Assembly: GCA_012845835.1 (NCBI GenBank)
Contig: JABAKD010000023.1
Span: forward strand, 18,453,027-18,517,026
Length of the DNA: 64,000 nucleotides
Reading direction: 5' to 3'
Source: Undaria pinnatifida
Taxonomy: Eukaryota; Sar; Phaeophyceae; Laminariales; Alariaceae
Shown piece after piece: positions 1 to 11,392 of this stretch. Every line of letters starts with the position of its first letter. The stretch's first letter is position 1. A model generated the notes under the pieces. It was not told the DNA's origin, made no database searches, and worked only from the letters and a program-made list of their open reading frames with translations. A program made the translations under genes and the position numbers.

Positions 1-981
1 AAGAATCGAGCTTGCAGTGGCAGACGCGGTAGTTGACAAACGCGGCAAGAGTCCAAATGATATAACGCCTGTCAGGGGCGCGGCATGTTTTTTTTCAGTT
101 TCTGATTCGGTACGCTATGGCCGAAGCTGCATTTGTACTGGTTGGTACTTCTGTGTTGCCGAAACAAAGACGGGGCTCTGTTTTCGATTTCGGTCGGATC
201 AAGGCGAAACCCACGACGGCGATTAAACTGCCATCTTCTCCAAAAAATAATTCACATCGGGTGACACTTGCCTCGAGAGGAGCCAACAAATGGGAGCATG
301 CTGAAACAAGGAACGACGTACAACAGTATGGGAGTCCAGCTATTATTATGAGGCCTGGTGGTTGGAGAATCTTCAATAATAGGAGAACCGCGAATGAACG
401 AAGGAAAATGGCGGGTGCTGTCGAGCTGGAGTTTCTGGTTGAAACTGGTATGGAAGTGCGTATGTGGGAGTTGAGTGGGGCGAGCAAGAAAGTATGTAAT
501 GCTGCAACTCGGGGACGTCGATTTCCAGTCACTGGTATCGGGTAAGCTGAGTAGCGCAAAACGGAACAGGTAGTCCACAGGTCACTGGATCATTTCCAAT
601 ATATTAACCTACTACCGTGGATTGGTAACTCTGTTTCGTAGTGCCTGTATTTATGCGTTTACGTACTGAAAACTCGTCTGAAATCGTTCGAGGTCGGCAT
701 GTACGTCTTCGCACGGTTACGAGATAAATATATATCAAATCATTCCTTGGTGTCATGTATTTTGGTCAGGAGTTTTTTGTCTCGGCCTAAGTATGCGATT
801 CGCGGAACTGGAATTCTCGGTCGAATATAGCTTGGTTCGAGCGCCGCCTTCGGGGGGCGGCTCCAACGCCCCTCGCCCTGCCGTGTCCGTTCCGCACATC
901 GACGTGAACGCGGACGGGTGCCGAGCGAGATGAGCGAGTGTCGAGGAGGAATTTTGGAAAAAACGTTGAATCTTAATGGCT
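1..981. other. No recognisable gene; non-coding or unassigned
   Basis: I recognise nothing certain here. A 142-residue open frame on the plus strand (117-545) is basic, has no motif I know, and overlaps an equally long frame on the opposite strand, so it is probably chance. At 835-930 there is a GC-rich stretch with a short potential hairpin (GCGCCGCCTTCGGGGGGCGG). Confidence 0.4.
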
Positions 982-1331
982 GCAACGCCTGAATGATTTA
1001 CAAGATTGGCATCATTTCCAAACGGTACGTGATAATGTTTGGAATTTTGCGGTGGCATTTGCAACTTTTCGCTGTTTGGTCACAGATTGTGCACCAGGTA
1101 TGTTTAATTGCACGCGCCTGCATGATTTACGAGATTGACATCATTTCCAAACCGTACGTAATAATGTTTCCAAGAAATAGGTACTTGATAATGTTCGGAA
1201 TTTTGCGGTGGCATGTGCAACTTTTCGCTGTTTGGTTACAGATTGTGCACCAGGCATTTAATTGCACGCGCCTGGATGACTTACAAAATTGGCATCATTT
1301 ACAAACGACACTTGATAATGTTTCCACATGA
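982..1331. repeat. Short tandem array, ~140-190 bp units
   Basis: Three imperfect units follow one another. Each carries the phrase GATTTACAAGATTGGCATCA or a variant, a TAATGTTT stretch, and (in two units) a block ending TTGTGCACCAGG followed by AATTGCACGCGCCTG. The units differ by small indels, which points to an old array. It joins directly onto the larger array that follows. Confidence 0.7.
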
Positions 1332-2955
1332 AAAAATTACATCTGCTTACAGAATACGCACATGAAGAAATTACATCTGCTACAGTCTGATAAGATATTT
1401 GTACAACAACGACGGACAACCTACCAAAAGAAATGAACAAATAACGCGTGAGCGATGGCGTGCTTTTCGTGGACGAATGTGCATACTACGACGTCTATCT
1501 GCGAAAGGGTACCTACGGCTGGCAACGAAAACGGGAATACAACTTTATCAGGAAGCAAAATTAGACGGACACCCTTCACGAACAAATAAAATATCTCCTA
1601 GACAACGTACATGAGGCAAATGACCAGCCGAATTGCGACCGCGCAACTAATTTTTAGATCTTTTCTTCTGGTGTTATACCGGTAGTAGATCGCTCTAATA
1701 ATTCGGCTTTTATATTATGTTGCGTTTGGTGCTGTTGGAGTGTTCCATCATTTTGAGCGTGCTTGGTCTGCAGGTACAGATTGGCTCAAAACCGTTCCTT
1801 TGCGCGACCTTACGCAAAAACATTCTGGAGGAGGAGCTACTACGAGTACCTGTATGAAGAATGTGTATAAAATAACTTCGTCGGGTGAATGCGCACATGA
1901 AAAAATTACATCTGCTTACAGAATACGCACATGAAGAAATTACATCTGCTACAGTCTGATAAGATATTTGTACAACAACGACGGACAACCCACCAAAAGA
2001 AATGAACAAATAACGCGCGAGCGATGGCGTGCTTTTCGTAGACGAATGTGCATACTACGACATCTATCTGCGAAAGGGTACCTACGGCTGGCAACGAAAA
2101 CGGGAATACAACTTTATCAGGAAGCAAAATTAGACGGACACCCTTCACGAACAAATAAAATATCTCCTAGACAACGTACATGACGCAAATGACCAGCCGA
2201 ATTGCGACCGCGCAAATAATTACTAGATCTTTTCTTCTGGTGTTATACCAGTAGTAGATCGCTTTAATAATTCGGCTTTTATATTTTATTGCGTTTGGTG
2301 CTGTTGGAGTGTTCCATCATGTTGAGCGAGCTTGATCTGCAGGTACAGATTGGCTTAAAACCGTTCCCTTGTGCGACCTTACGCAAAAACATTCTGGAGG
2401 AGCTACTAACTGTATGAAGAATGTGTATAAATTAACTTCGTCGGGTGAAAACGCACATGAAAAAATCACATCTGCTACAGTTTGATAAGGTATAAATACG
2501 TGGAAGTGTGGTGAGCTAAAGCTTTATTTTTCCTCATCCGCCGGAGGATAAAAAAAAAAAGAAAAAAAAAGTTATTAGTACAACCACGACGTAGTATAAA
2601 TACCTTGGTCGGGTGAATACGCACATGAAGAAATTACATCTGCTACAGTCTGATAAGATATTTGTACAACAACGACGGACAACCTACCAAAAGAAATAAA
2701 CAAATAACGCGTGAGCGATGGCGTGCTTTTCGTAGACGAATGTGCATATTGCGACATCTATCTGCGAAAGGGTACCTAAGGCTGGCAACGAAAACGGGAA
2801 TACAAATTTATTAGGAAGCAAAATTGGACGAACAAATAAAATATCTCCTAGACAACGTACATGACGCAAATGACCAGCCGAATTGCGACCGCGCAATTAA
2901 TTACCAGATATTTTCTTCTGGTGTTATGCCAGTAGTAGATCGCTCTAATAATTAG
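1332..2955. repeat. Tandem array of ~570-bp units holding a decayed reading frame
   Basis: Three units begin near 1351, 1920 and 2615. The first two are 569 bp apart. The second-to-third spacing is longer (about 695 bp) because an A-rich insert lies near 2499-2575, and the third unit is truncated near 2955. Each unit holds the same plus-strand coding-like stretch, for example 1455-1600, where one frame reads FVDECAYYDVYLRKGTYGW before stops. That resembles the second catalytic block of IS630/Tc1-mariner-type DDE transposases (VDE followed about 12 residues later by YGW), but the match is short and every copy has stops. A protein fossil is plausible; the family assignment is weak. Confidence 0.6.
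2499..2575 (+). repeat. Small dispersed repeat with A-rich tail; inverted partner near 57.1 kb
   Basis: The block from GTGGAAGTGTGGTGAGC through TCCTCATCCGCCGGAGGATA and a run of A residues is matched in reverse orientation at 57096-57166, where the poly-A appears as poly-T. An oligo-A tail next to a short conserved body is what a retroposed fragment looks like. A partial relative (TTTTATCCTCCGGCGG) occurs at 10359-10375. Confidence 0.6.
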
Positions 2956-3330
2956 AATATTGGCGACAATTTGAGATTTGGAATTACTCCGCATGATGTA
3001 TACTTCTCTTCCGTGTTTCTTTTTTTTTGTTCCTGCAAGTTAAGTTGTCTCGTGTTCCATCCTGGATGCATCGGTCATGTGCTTCATATTAGGGGTTATC
3101 CCCTTTCCAGGCGCCTATGATCCGTGATTTCGACGTGGTGGTTGTAGTGCATGCGTAAGATAGTGTTGGCATTTGTCTGCTTTTGGTTGCTTCTAGTGTT
3201 TGGGACTTGGTGGTTTTTTGGGGTTATAATATAATACTATCAGTACTTTGAATTCTGGCGCAGCAAACTGCGTCTTTTGCGCACTCCCGTCGAGCCAATG
3301 TTTTCGGAAGATGTGCCGTTTAACATTGCA
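2956..3330. other. No gene seen
   Basis: AT-rich sequence with no open frame of interest and no repeat partner that I noticed. Confidence 0.5.
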
Positions 3331-4080
3331 AGTATTTAAGTTGTTTAACATTGCAAGTATTTAAGTTGTTTTGGGACCTACCTTCCACCGAGTCGGGGGC
3401 TGTTAGTGATAGTGGTACGGTTTCAAACTGGTCTAGGATTATTTTGTTTTCCTTGTGTGAGGCTCGATTACCCCTCTTCCCGTTTAGCGTGCCTTGTTTC
3501 TGGTGTTAATTTTGCTGCGAGTTGAAAGTACCAATTGGATCGAGGGCATTCTATATCCCCTTTAGGGATCCTCTCTAAGTGAGTTCTTCGTACATTGTGC
3601 AAGTAAGCCCGGAGAACCCATCGTGTATCTCACGCCGACTCGGAGAGCTATTTTGTGACTATGGTACGATCAAGTACTGATTTGTCATACGGATTAAGTT
3701 GTTTTGGGGCGTACCCTTTCACACTAGGATTATTTTTCTATATCCCCTTTAGGGCTCCTGTGAGTTCTTCGTACATTGTGCAAGTAAGCCCGGAGGACCC
3801 ATCGTGTATCTCACGCCGAGTCGGAGAGCTGTTGTGTGACTATGGTACGATCAAATACTGATCTGTTATACGGATTAAGTTGTTTTGGGGCCCACCTTCC
3901 ACCGAGTCGGGGGCTGTTAGTGATAGTGGTACGATTTCATACCGGTCTGGGATTATTTTGTTTGTCTTGTGCGAGGCTTGAATATCCCCCTTTTCCAGTT
4001 TAGCTTGCCATTTCTCTGTAAGTTGTCTTCCTGCAGTGTCGTCTTTAGTTATTTTCTGTGAGTGAGTTCTTCGTATATTT
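3331..4080. repeat. Nested tandem duplications (units of ~187 and ~519 bp)
   Basis: The phrase CCACCGAGTCGGGGGCTGTT occurs at about 3380 and 3898 (519 bp apart), each time followed by a similar 70-bp tract. Between them, GTGAGTTCTTCGTACATTGT and about 150 bp after it occur twice, 187 bp apart (about 3578 and 3765). A 29-bp direct repeat (AACATTGCAAGTATTTAAGT) lies at 3321-3370. No protein-coding signal is visible. Confidence 0.75.
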
Positions 4081-5640
4081 TGGAAACAAACATGTCTTCG
4101 TCTACTGCGGGAGTGAACACCGAGGGGTTTTCCAAGGCACAATTAACGACGCCTTCCTTTTCCCCTTTCGTAAATTAAACATTTTCAACCATCCGTCCGA
4201 TAACTTTTTTATTGATGCCATGTCTTTCGCCTCGAAGTTATCAAATTCTCCTTTCGGCATTATTTCTGTCCTATTTCACTTGGCAGCGGTTTTAGTAACA
4301 CCTATGGTTGCTTCCTTAGTTTATATGTTTTCCTTTAATCAGTAAACCTTTAGAACCTCATGTTCGTATTAAACTCTTGGCATTACTTTAAGCTTCAATT
4401 TCTTTATTACTACAACTTATTTCGTCGAATGTTACCCTTCCTCACCCAAAGAATGGCGCCATGGAATGTCAAATTATCTTTAGAACCTCAATCCAACAGC
4501 TACAACTTTTTCCCCTTTTTCTCGTCCGAATGCCGCCCTGCCCTACCCGAAGCATGGGCGCCGGCAAATGCCGGCGCCCATGCGGGGCCCTTGTATTTAT
4601 AGTAATGCTTCAAAGAGATGTCGGAGGAGCTTTCCGAATGCTGCATCCGATTGTTGGCTGCTGATAATGAACTACTATTGTCGTCGTGAGATAAAAATCA
4701 CGTGCCCTAGAGTTTTTTCAACGTTTGCACATATGTGCTTGAGATGACGTCATAGTTGCTTTCAAGGTGGCCAGTGACATAACGTGTTTGTTGTGAGGCA
4801 TTCTTTGTGTTTACTTTTTAGCGCAGGTTTGTGCAATCTGTCTAACACACTGCTCAGTAGGTTACGTGTATACAACGCATCCCTGTGGCATGCTGTTTCC
4901 GTCTAATTGTGCTTACAATTCCAGTCTTTTAAGGCGGCCCTGCTTAGTTCGCTGGCTGGGAGAATGACCCTCGAAATATTTGCAACTATAATTGTACTTT
5001 TTTCGGTGGCTTTCAGTGTTCAGATATCTTGCGGTTGTTTACTGCATGCGTTTGTTGTAGGTTTTAATCTGGACGCTGTATCTGTTTTATATGATGGAGG
5101 CATTTTGTGTTGTGGGGGTAATACATTTAGTTATGATATTCCATGAACGAGTAGCTTTTGCTGCATGCTTTTCACGTGATGTTACTGTACTTCATTGGGT
5201 GAGTGGGGGGGATTCCTGGTGTTTTGCCGTGGATATGCCGCCTGTCTCTTCCTTATTATTTGGCAGCTTTCCCCAAGTCCCTCCGGACCTTTGGGTTACT
5301 TTGGGGGGAGTATTGTGGCGTCTGGGGGCGATACTCTGGCATATCCACGGGTTTTGTACTGATACGCAGGCATGAAAGTTCTTGCGTGAACCGCATCATG
5401 TAACCGCTATTGGGAATCTCGCCGACTACGAGGCTTATAATTCACTCTGTTTTCTGAGGTTGCCCTTCGATACGAGCCCTCCTACTGAGCCGAGTGTTGC
5501 AGCGATGCTGGCCTCGGGCTCCTGCTTGGTTCAGGGGTGTAGGCGTTGTGATGTGGGTGGCTAACCTCTACGCGAAGGCACCATGGTCCGTAAATACGAC
5601 GATCGGTTTGTTGTTCATGTAAATACGAAAACGTCATTTA
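4081..5640. other. No convincing gene
   Basis: Several plus-strand frames of 60-95 residues overlap one another (4058-5564). None has a recognisable domain, and they use different frames over the same DNA. The only structured signal is the perfect inverted repeat at 4552-4583, listed separately. Confidence 0.4.
4552..4583. repeat. Perfect 15-bp GC-rich inverted repeat with 2-base loop
   Basis: Arms 4552-4566 (GCATGGGCGCCGGCA) and 4569-4583 are exact reverse complements separated by AA. The symmetry stops abruptly at both ends. It would form a very stable hairpin in RNA or a cruciform in DNA. No gene nearby tells its role, so a terminator, a transposon end or chance cannot be separated. Confidence 0.85.
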
Positions 5641-6000
5641 TATTTACGTACGTTTAGGACACTGCATGAGAAACGAATTTTCAGGCGCCGCAAACTCTTC
5701 TTTGCCCCACGTGCACAAGCGTTGCCCGCTACCGCAGCAGGCGCAAAGGCCCGGGACCGTGGATAATAATCCGTTGCTTGCTAGTGTTGCAGTCTGGTGG
5801 TGGTGGTGGTGGTGGTGGTGGTGGTGGTGATGCTTCTGTGGAATGGGTGTGCACTTAAACCAACACACAACTACCCGTGTCTCTTGAGCCAGGCGAGGGT
5901 TCGGAATTATACTTGATTTCAGAATGGGCTTTTGGGCTTTTCACGTATGTACACGGAGGAGTGCTCCTCAGCTGTGCTTTTGACTTTAAGTGAACCCCCC
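5641..6000 (+). repeat. Dispersed GTG-rich repeat, copy 1
   Basis: A ~350-bp unit containing CTACCGCAGCAGGCGCAAAG, GGATAATAATCCGTTGC, a pure (GTG/GGT)n microsatellite at 5796-5829, then TGATTTCAGAATGGGCTTTT and TTTTCACGTATGTAC. The same ordered blocks recur at 6366-6760 and, inverted, at 54615-54910. The microsatellite length differs between copies (long here, short at 6520-6539), as expected for slippage after dispersal. Confidence 0.75.
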
Positions 6001-6365
6001 CCCCAGTCCTCTGCTGCTGGCAACCGCGATGGCCTTTGACCACGCAAGAGGAACTGCTACTTGCTGGTGTTGTAGTCCGGTTGTGGTGGTGGCGCACCTT
6101 TCTCGCGGACGTACCAACACGCTCGAGCTAAGGGTGGGGACAATACTGCAGGGAGGGGCGTCTCGTCGTGCTCGCGCTCTTGTGCTCGTGCTGGAGTGCT
6201 GGAGTATTGGTGAGTGCTCGATTGCTCGAGTGTTCATCGTGCTCACGTGCTCGTCGTGCTGGATCGCTCACGAGCACGAGTGCACGTGCTCGACTGTTAC
6301 GCATAACTTTTTCCGGAAATATAACGAACGCCTTGGTATTCATGTTAGTAAGAAAACGGTCTTTA
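6001..6365. repeat. GCTCG-rich palindromic cluster 1 and spacer
   Basis: From about 6165 to 6300 the DNA is a degenerate array of GTGCTCG, GCTCGAG and CGAGCACG words. Because GCTCGAGC is its own reverse complement, the strand can fold on itself at many places. The preceding 6095-6165 (ACCAACACGCTCGAGCTAAG) has a relative at 8425-8490. Frames that cross it are biased toward Ser, Arg, Cys and Leu by the repeat and are not genes. Confidence 0.6.
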
Positions 6366-6830
6366 TGTTGACGTAAAGTTTGGACAGTACGTGAGACACG
6401 AAATGTTATGCCCCGCAAATTCAGCTTTACCCCGCGCACACAGGGGTTGCCCGCTACCGTAGCAGGCGCAAAGGCCCAGGACCGCGGATAATAACCTGTT
6501 GTTTGCTAGTGTTGGAGCCTGGGGGTGGTGGTGGTGGTGCTTCTGTGGAGTGGGTATACACGCAAGTAAGCACACAACTAGCTGTGTTTGAATAGCCAGG
6601 TGAGGGTTTGGAATGATACTTGATTTCAGAATGAACTTTTGGGTTTTTCACGTACGTACGCAGAGGAGTGTGCTCGTAGCAGGTATGCAGCTTTTTGAAT
6701 TTGAATGAACTTCCCCAGTCCTCTGCTGCTGGCAACCGCAAGGGCCCGAGACCACGGAAAAAAAACTGCTACTTGCTGGTGTTGTAGTTTGGCAGTGGTG
6801 GTGGGTATGGTGGTGGTGCTGTCGCTATGG
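6366..6830 (+). repeat. Dispersed GTG-rich repeat, copy 2
   Basis: Same block order as copy 1 about 730 bp upstream: CTACCGTAGCAGGCGCAAAG, GCGGATAATAACCTGTTG, a short GGT run, CTTCTGTGGAGTGGGTATAC, TGATTTCAGAATGAACTTTT and the CACGTACGTACGCAGAGG end. It is followed, as in copy 1, by CAGTCCTCTGCTGCTGGCAA and a second GTG-rich run. The two copies are therefore a tandem duplication rather than independent insertions. Confidence 0.75.
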
Positions 6831-7079
6831 CGTAGTCACTCGCGAGTACACGACCTGCTTTGAAAGACGGTCGTTTGGGCCACCGGCTTCAACTTCAAAT
6901 ATCTGAGCGGCTGAGCTGCTCGTATCTATTACCTCTCGCGTGTGCAACCGTGTACGTGGGCTATCTCTCGTCAAGTCAGCCGTCTCAACCCCAAAACAAA
7001 TAAATCGATCCATGCGATTGTTTTTACTCCGCATGGAGGCCGTTCCATCCCACCTACATTACCAAAAAATCGATACGGG
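6831..7079. other. No gene seen
   Basis: Short unassigned stretch between two dispersed repeat families; no motif or repeat partner was noticed. Confidence 0.4.
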
Positions 7080-8005
7080 GGCTACTTAATTTTCAGGGGC
7101 TCCACCCGGGGGCCGGCGACAATTTTACATGTTGCAATTTTGTTGTTCTTTCTGTGATTGCTCTTTTAATATTAGTGCTGTCCAGTGATTGATGCTTCTA
7201 TTTTCGTCCAAATCACAAAACCGAAAACATTCGATACGTACCACTCGTTGCTTTTGCAAGGGCTCCTCATGGGGGGCGCCGATCAGTCTTTGATTCTTGC
7301 ATTTTTGTGTTTTCCCTTTGCTCTAGTGCTGCTGTGAAGAGACTGTTGCTGCTGCGCGATGTTGCTACTGTTCTGCTGCGTATAAATCACATATCAGGTA
7401 CCAGGTACATGTTATGTTTTAAAGGCTCCGCATGGGTGGCGGTGAATTTGTTTGCATTTTCAAATTGCGTCCTTTAGTTGATTTCTGTTGTTCCCAGTAG
7501 CCGTTTATACAAAATGTGTGGTGCATCAGGTTTTTGCTACCTTCGTTTTTTTATAATCAACGATTATTTTCCCGTCATTTCAAATGTTTTTTTAAGAAGG
7601 CCTTTTACACACAGAGCTTCCACATTCCTGCGCTGTGCAACACGCAGGTACCAGGTATGTACGCAGGTACGTACGCGTGTGAGTTCTTATGCGTAGTAGC
7701 TGTTGTACCAAGATACTACGTACGTCCCTGTATCAAGAGGGGATGTGGTGGACATCGAGTGCAGAACGGAGATCGAGCCCACACAGGCGGGAAAGCTTGG
7801 TCTTGCCCTCGAGGGATCGCCCGATCGGTCGGCTACGGGGCCCCGGTCGCTCGGTCGCTCCACCTCGGTCTTTGAGCTTTGATTGATATCGTCCGACTCC
7901 TTGAGACCTCGACCGTTCTCACGTTTCAACCCACACCCCCCTACTGCATGCCAGCGTGCGTCACTCCGCTGGAAACACCCCACTCCCGAAACGGGAGCCT
8001 TGTAA
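7080..8005 (-). repeat. Long dispersed repeat, copy 1 (partner at 28.7-30.0 kb)
   Basis: Collinear with 28660-29968. Shared landmarks in order are GTGATTGCTCT + TTAAT + AGT, GTCCAAATCACAAAA, GGGTGGCGG, GTTTTTGCTACCTTCG-like sequence, CGATCGGTCGG beside GGTCGCTCCACCT, GAGCTTTGATTGATA and GAGACCTCGACCGT. Both end in a hairpin (ACTCCCGAAACGGGAG here) followed by CCTTGT. Strand is given as minus because the ACAAGG end motif shared with other families then reads as the 5' end. No coding capacity is visible. Confidence 0.7.
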
Positions 8006-8010
8006 CATCG

Positions 8011-8380
8011 CCCTCGCCCCGTGGCCCGTGCGGCGCGCTCTCAAATCCGAAAAGGTCTGGTCGAGTTTCGCGCGCGCACCCGCCCGCCCCCCCCCGCCCC
8101 TCCCTCTCGTCGCGCCCGAGCGGGCCGCGCGAAGGTCAGCGCATACGCGAGGAATGCCCCACCGCTCGCACGCATCTGCCCAATGAGCAACGAGTGCCGA
8201 TTCACCCCGCGCATCAAAGATCCTGCCGGCACGATCGAGCCTCGCGCAGAGCCGCGGCGAGGAGTCAGGGCAAGCACAAACAACAAGCGACGCAAGGACC
8301 CCCCCCCCCCCCCCCATCTTAGTACCCGCACACGAGATCACGCGCGACGTCGAGCATCGTTCCGGGCATAAAAATCAACT
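8011..8380. other. GC-rich, CpG-rich block
   Basis: Strikingly GC-rich compared with its surroundings, with runs such as CCCGCCCCCCCCCGCCCC and a C14 tract near 8300. Open frames exist in almost every register on both strands, as expected when stop codons are depleted by GC content, and none looks like a protein I know. It could be a CpG-island-like promoter or simply a compositional island. Confidence 0.5.
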
Positions 8381-9359
8381 CGCCTTCTCGGGCTCAGCAG
8401 CACTGTTGCTGTGCACCCTTCCCTCGAGTGCACCAACACGCTCGAGCTGAAGGCGGGGAGCAGGTTGCAGGGAGGGGCCTCTGGCGCGCAGAAAGTCTGC
8501 CTGGGTTGCCGCGTGCCGAAAATTTGTGCCTTCATACGGTCCGGCACATCATGATGTAAAGCATATCATGTACCTTACCTTCCCGTGCACGCACAAAATT
8601 CCCTAGGAGCCGTGACCACGGGTGCGAAACCCTTCCCAAGTGTAATGGAGCGCCCTCCGTAGAAGGATAATTTATAGATTCGACGTGAAACCATGTCATG
8701 GTCGAGGTGAAACCACGTGATATTATATGTCATATTCACGTCAAGGCCATCATAGATGGGCGATAGTGTAGGTGATGATGATGAGACAAGCAGGACGCCC
8801 ATCATCTCACTACCCTGCACTACCCCGCGTTACCCTGCATTACCCTGCACCACCGTTCTTTAATCTACTTAGCCCAGTTATGTCTGTCTTTCAGTATTCT
8901 TATGTAGGAAAATGATGCATAAAAGCTTTTGAATCTATCCAGCGAGCCATGAGGAGAGACCAACCAAAGACACCGGACCCCATGAGGGGCACGCTTCCCA
9001 ACAACGACCCACCACGCATCCCCCACTCGGAGTACCATCACACGAGGCCGAACGCGCAGCAGGGGACAAGTCTCCTCGACTCAGAAAGCTCGGGGCTGTC
9101 TATCTCCGTCGCGACTTGGCACATATCGGCCGAGCGAGGGTGGCGGAGGCTAGGGTGCTCGTTGCAAGGTGGAGCTCGAAAACAAACTTGAAACATTACG
9201 CCATGGGTGTCAATATAAGATCCAATTGGCTTCCAAGATACAGACAATTCGGTTCTTATCTTTTTTACGGACCCGAGGTGTGCAAGTTGTTACCCATTCT
9301 ACTGTTGCTATTTTTCTTGGTAACACCTCGCATTGGATGCCTGTTGCACCTCGTGGTCA
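8381..9359. other. No gene; fragments of dispersed repeats
   Basis: 8410-8490 resembles 6095-6175. 9059-9170 (ATCTCCGTCGCGACTTGGCA onward) is an inverted relative of about 23390-23470 in the 917-bp array. 8800-8850 holds four imperfect repeats of TACCCTGCA. No coding region is supported. Confidence 0.45.
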
Positions 9360-9725
9360 TGGTCGAGTGCTGGTGCTCGCGTGCTCGAGTGTTCGTCATG
9401 CTTGAGTGCTTGTGCTCGCTCGCGCTCGCGTTCGAATGCTCTCATGCTCGTGCTTGTGCTCGAGTGTTCAAGTGCTCGAGTGTTATTGGGTGCTCGAGTA
9501 CTCGAGTGTTGATCGTGCTCGTGCTCTCGTACTCGTACTCGTGCTCGAGTGCTTGAGTGTTGGTAAGTGCTAGATTACTGGAGTGCTCGATTGCTCGTGT
9601 GCTCGGGTTTTAATCGTGCCCGAGTGCTCGTGCTCATGTGCTCGTCGTCCTCGACTGCTCACGATCACGTTCAGGAGCATTCAAGCGCGAGCACGAGAGC
9701 AGTGGAGCAGGAGCACATTGGAATA
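9360..9725. repeat. GCTCG-rich palindromic cluster 2
   Basis: About 360 bp made almost entirely of GTGCTCG, GCTCGAGTG, CTCGTGCTCG and related words, ending in the complementary register (GAGCACGAGAGCAGTGGAGC). The start and end of the cluster are therefore mutually inverted, and the whole block could fold into a long imperfect hairpin. Similar clusters lie near 6.2, 27.2 and 28.5 kb. Confidence 0.75.
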
Positions 9726-9767
9726 TGAAACTTCCACTAGTAAGCTCAATACATTATCATAGTACAC

Positions 9768-9945
9768 AGTACAAGGGGGCTTCGCCGGCGGCCGAGTAAG
9801 GATCGCCGTCGAAGCAAATGCCCGCAGGCAACGAAAATAAAACGGCAAACGACAGTTTACGATGCTGAGGGCTGCTTATCCCGGGCCTGTGAATTGTTCG
9901 TCTATTCCCGCACGGATCGAATAGTGATGGCAATAAGCCCGGTTA
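9768..9945 (+). repeat. Dispersed repeat with GCCGGCGGCC head, copy 1
   Basis: Begins ACAAGGGGGCTTCGCCGGCG and ends GGATCGAATAGTGATGG. The same ~170-bp unit lies at 13447-13615 in the same orientation with scattered substitutions (for example CCCGCAGGCAA against CCCACAGGCAA). It contains strong GC-rich self-complementarity (GGCCGAGTAAGGATCGCCG). No reading frame. Confidence 0.75.
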
Positions 9946-10850
9946 GGGATAAAACTTGTACGATTAACACGATACAGTTTGCTAAAGAGTAACACGATGT
10001 TATGGTGTTTCTCGAACGTTTGCCCTATAAAATACTTGACAAGCCGTTCAAAGCTACATCGTTTGAGCTTTCGTTTGTGTCAATCAACGTTCGTTTGGGG
10101 TGGGTCCCGAGATTGCATCGTTCAGCTCTACATCGGCCCGCTACAAATTTAACCAATGCATGCATTAATTCGTGGCACGCTATCACAACGATAATGGTGG
10201 TTTTGATTCATATAATTGTGATACGCTCATTTTTGCATTGCGTAACGGTCTGACCAAAAAATCAAGCATGCATTCGTTATTTCGCCATTACGCGATATAC
10301 GCCGACATACGGCGACATCGCTCTTCGTCTCAAACACGATGGGAAAACATAAATGCTCTTTTATCCTCCGGCGGTTGGGAACAAAATATCACTCTACTAC
10401 GGGTGCAGAGTAGGCAACGAAAGGATGCTGTGCCGGTAGTAGTATTAGTGGTGCCGCTGTGGTGCCAGTTGAGTCGTGCCGGTTGCCTGGTAAAGGTGCG
10501 TGAATAACGGCATCGCATAGCTGGGAACTACCTGTAGTAATAACCTGTAGTAGTACTGAAGTAGTGATATTATAGTTGCCGGTATAGGGCCTGTATTTCC
10601 TGCTGGCACAGGGCGGCACCAACTTCAGCGGGACCACTATAATACGACGACTACTACTACTGCTACTGTGCTGCTCTTACGTACTGTACTGGGGTAAGAT
10701 ACTAATGTGCACGTCGCGCTAATTATATACAGAAGGGATCGAGACGACACGGGGGCAATACTCCGTACTTTCCGAGGGCATTATCGATCAACAGCAACAC
10801 CAGCGAGGCAGTGGCACGGACATTGGTTGTGCTGGATGTAGATGGGTGGG
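9946..10850. other. No gene seen
   Basis: Frames of 62-111 residues overlap on both strands with no domain I recognise. CTACTACTACTGCTACTGTG-type triplet repeats near 10645-10675 are the only patterned sequence. Confidence 0.4.
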
Positions 10851-10854
10851 AGGC

Positions 10855-11275
10855 ATGTTGTTCTCACATGCGCTCGCATATTAAAATTCGTGGTTGCAGG
10901 ACGGGCTCGAGTCACCCTAGAGTGAAAGAATGTCCGAGGGAAAAACAAAACAAACAAAGGAAAAGTGGTACATACGAACACGTGTGTATCACACCTTAAG
11001 CGATTCATGCATCCGCTTAAAAAATTAAAAAACGTTTTCGGAAGTCACCCTACGTGCGTGCCGGGCCTCTACTGGTACATATGATACGTTTTAGTACTCG
11101 CATCTGAAACCAACTAAACCGCATGCCACCGAGGAAAAAACATGTTGTTGTTATCGCATTTACTCGCATAATCAACTCCGTGGTAACAGGGTAGGCTCCA
11201 GCCAATCTGGAGTGGAAGAACACCCGACCCAAGAAAAAAACAAAGCTAACTAAAAGTGGTACGCGAATGTCATGG
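10855..11275. repeat. Two tandem copies of a ~120-bp dispersed repeat
   Basis: Units at about 10855-10985 and 11140-11275 share CATGTTGTT, CTCGCATA + AT, GTGG + CAGG, GAGTGAAAGAA or GAGTGGAAGAA, AAAAACAAA and GTGGTAC. Further relatives lie at 12858-12975, 26587-26665 and 61512-61650. The internal block (CTCGCATAATCAAGTCCGTG at 12900-12920) is the best conserved part of the family. No coding capacity. Confidence 0.6.
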
Positions 11276-11392
11276 CTAAAGCATTTCATGCATCCGCAAA
11301 AAAAAAGAAAAAATGAAATCGGAAGTACTACACGTACTTACTGCCGGAAGCACTGTTTTAATCTCGGTGTGGATTTCTTTTTTTGCTAGAGA
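11276..11392. other. Spacer with A-rich run
   Basis: A-rich run (AAAAAAAAAGAAAAAATG near 11300) at the end of the preceding repeat; it may be that repeat's tail. Confidence 0.35.

Noticed and set aside
117-545. 142-residue plus-strand frame
   Set aside because: No domain, no repeat conservation, and an equally long frame on the opposite strand.
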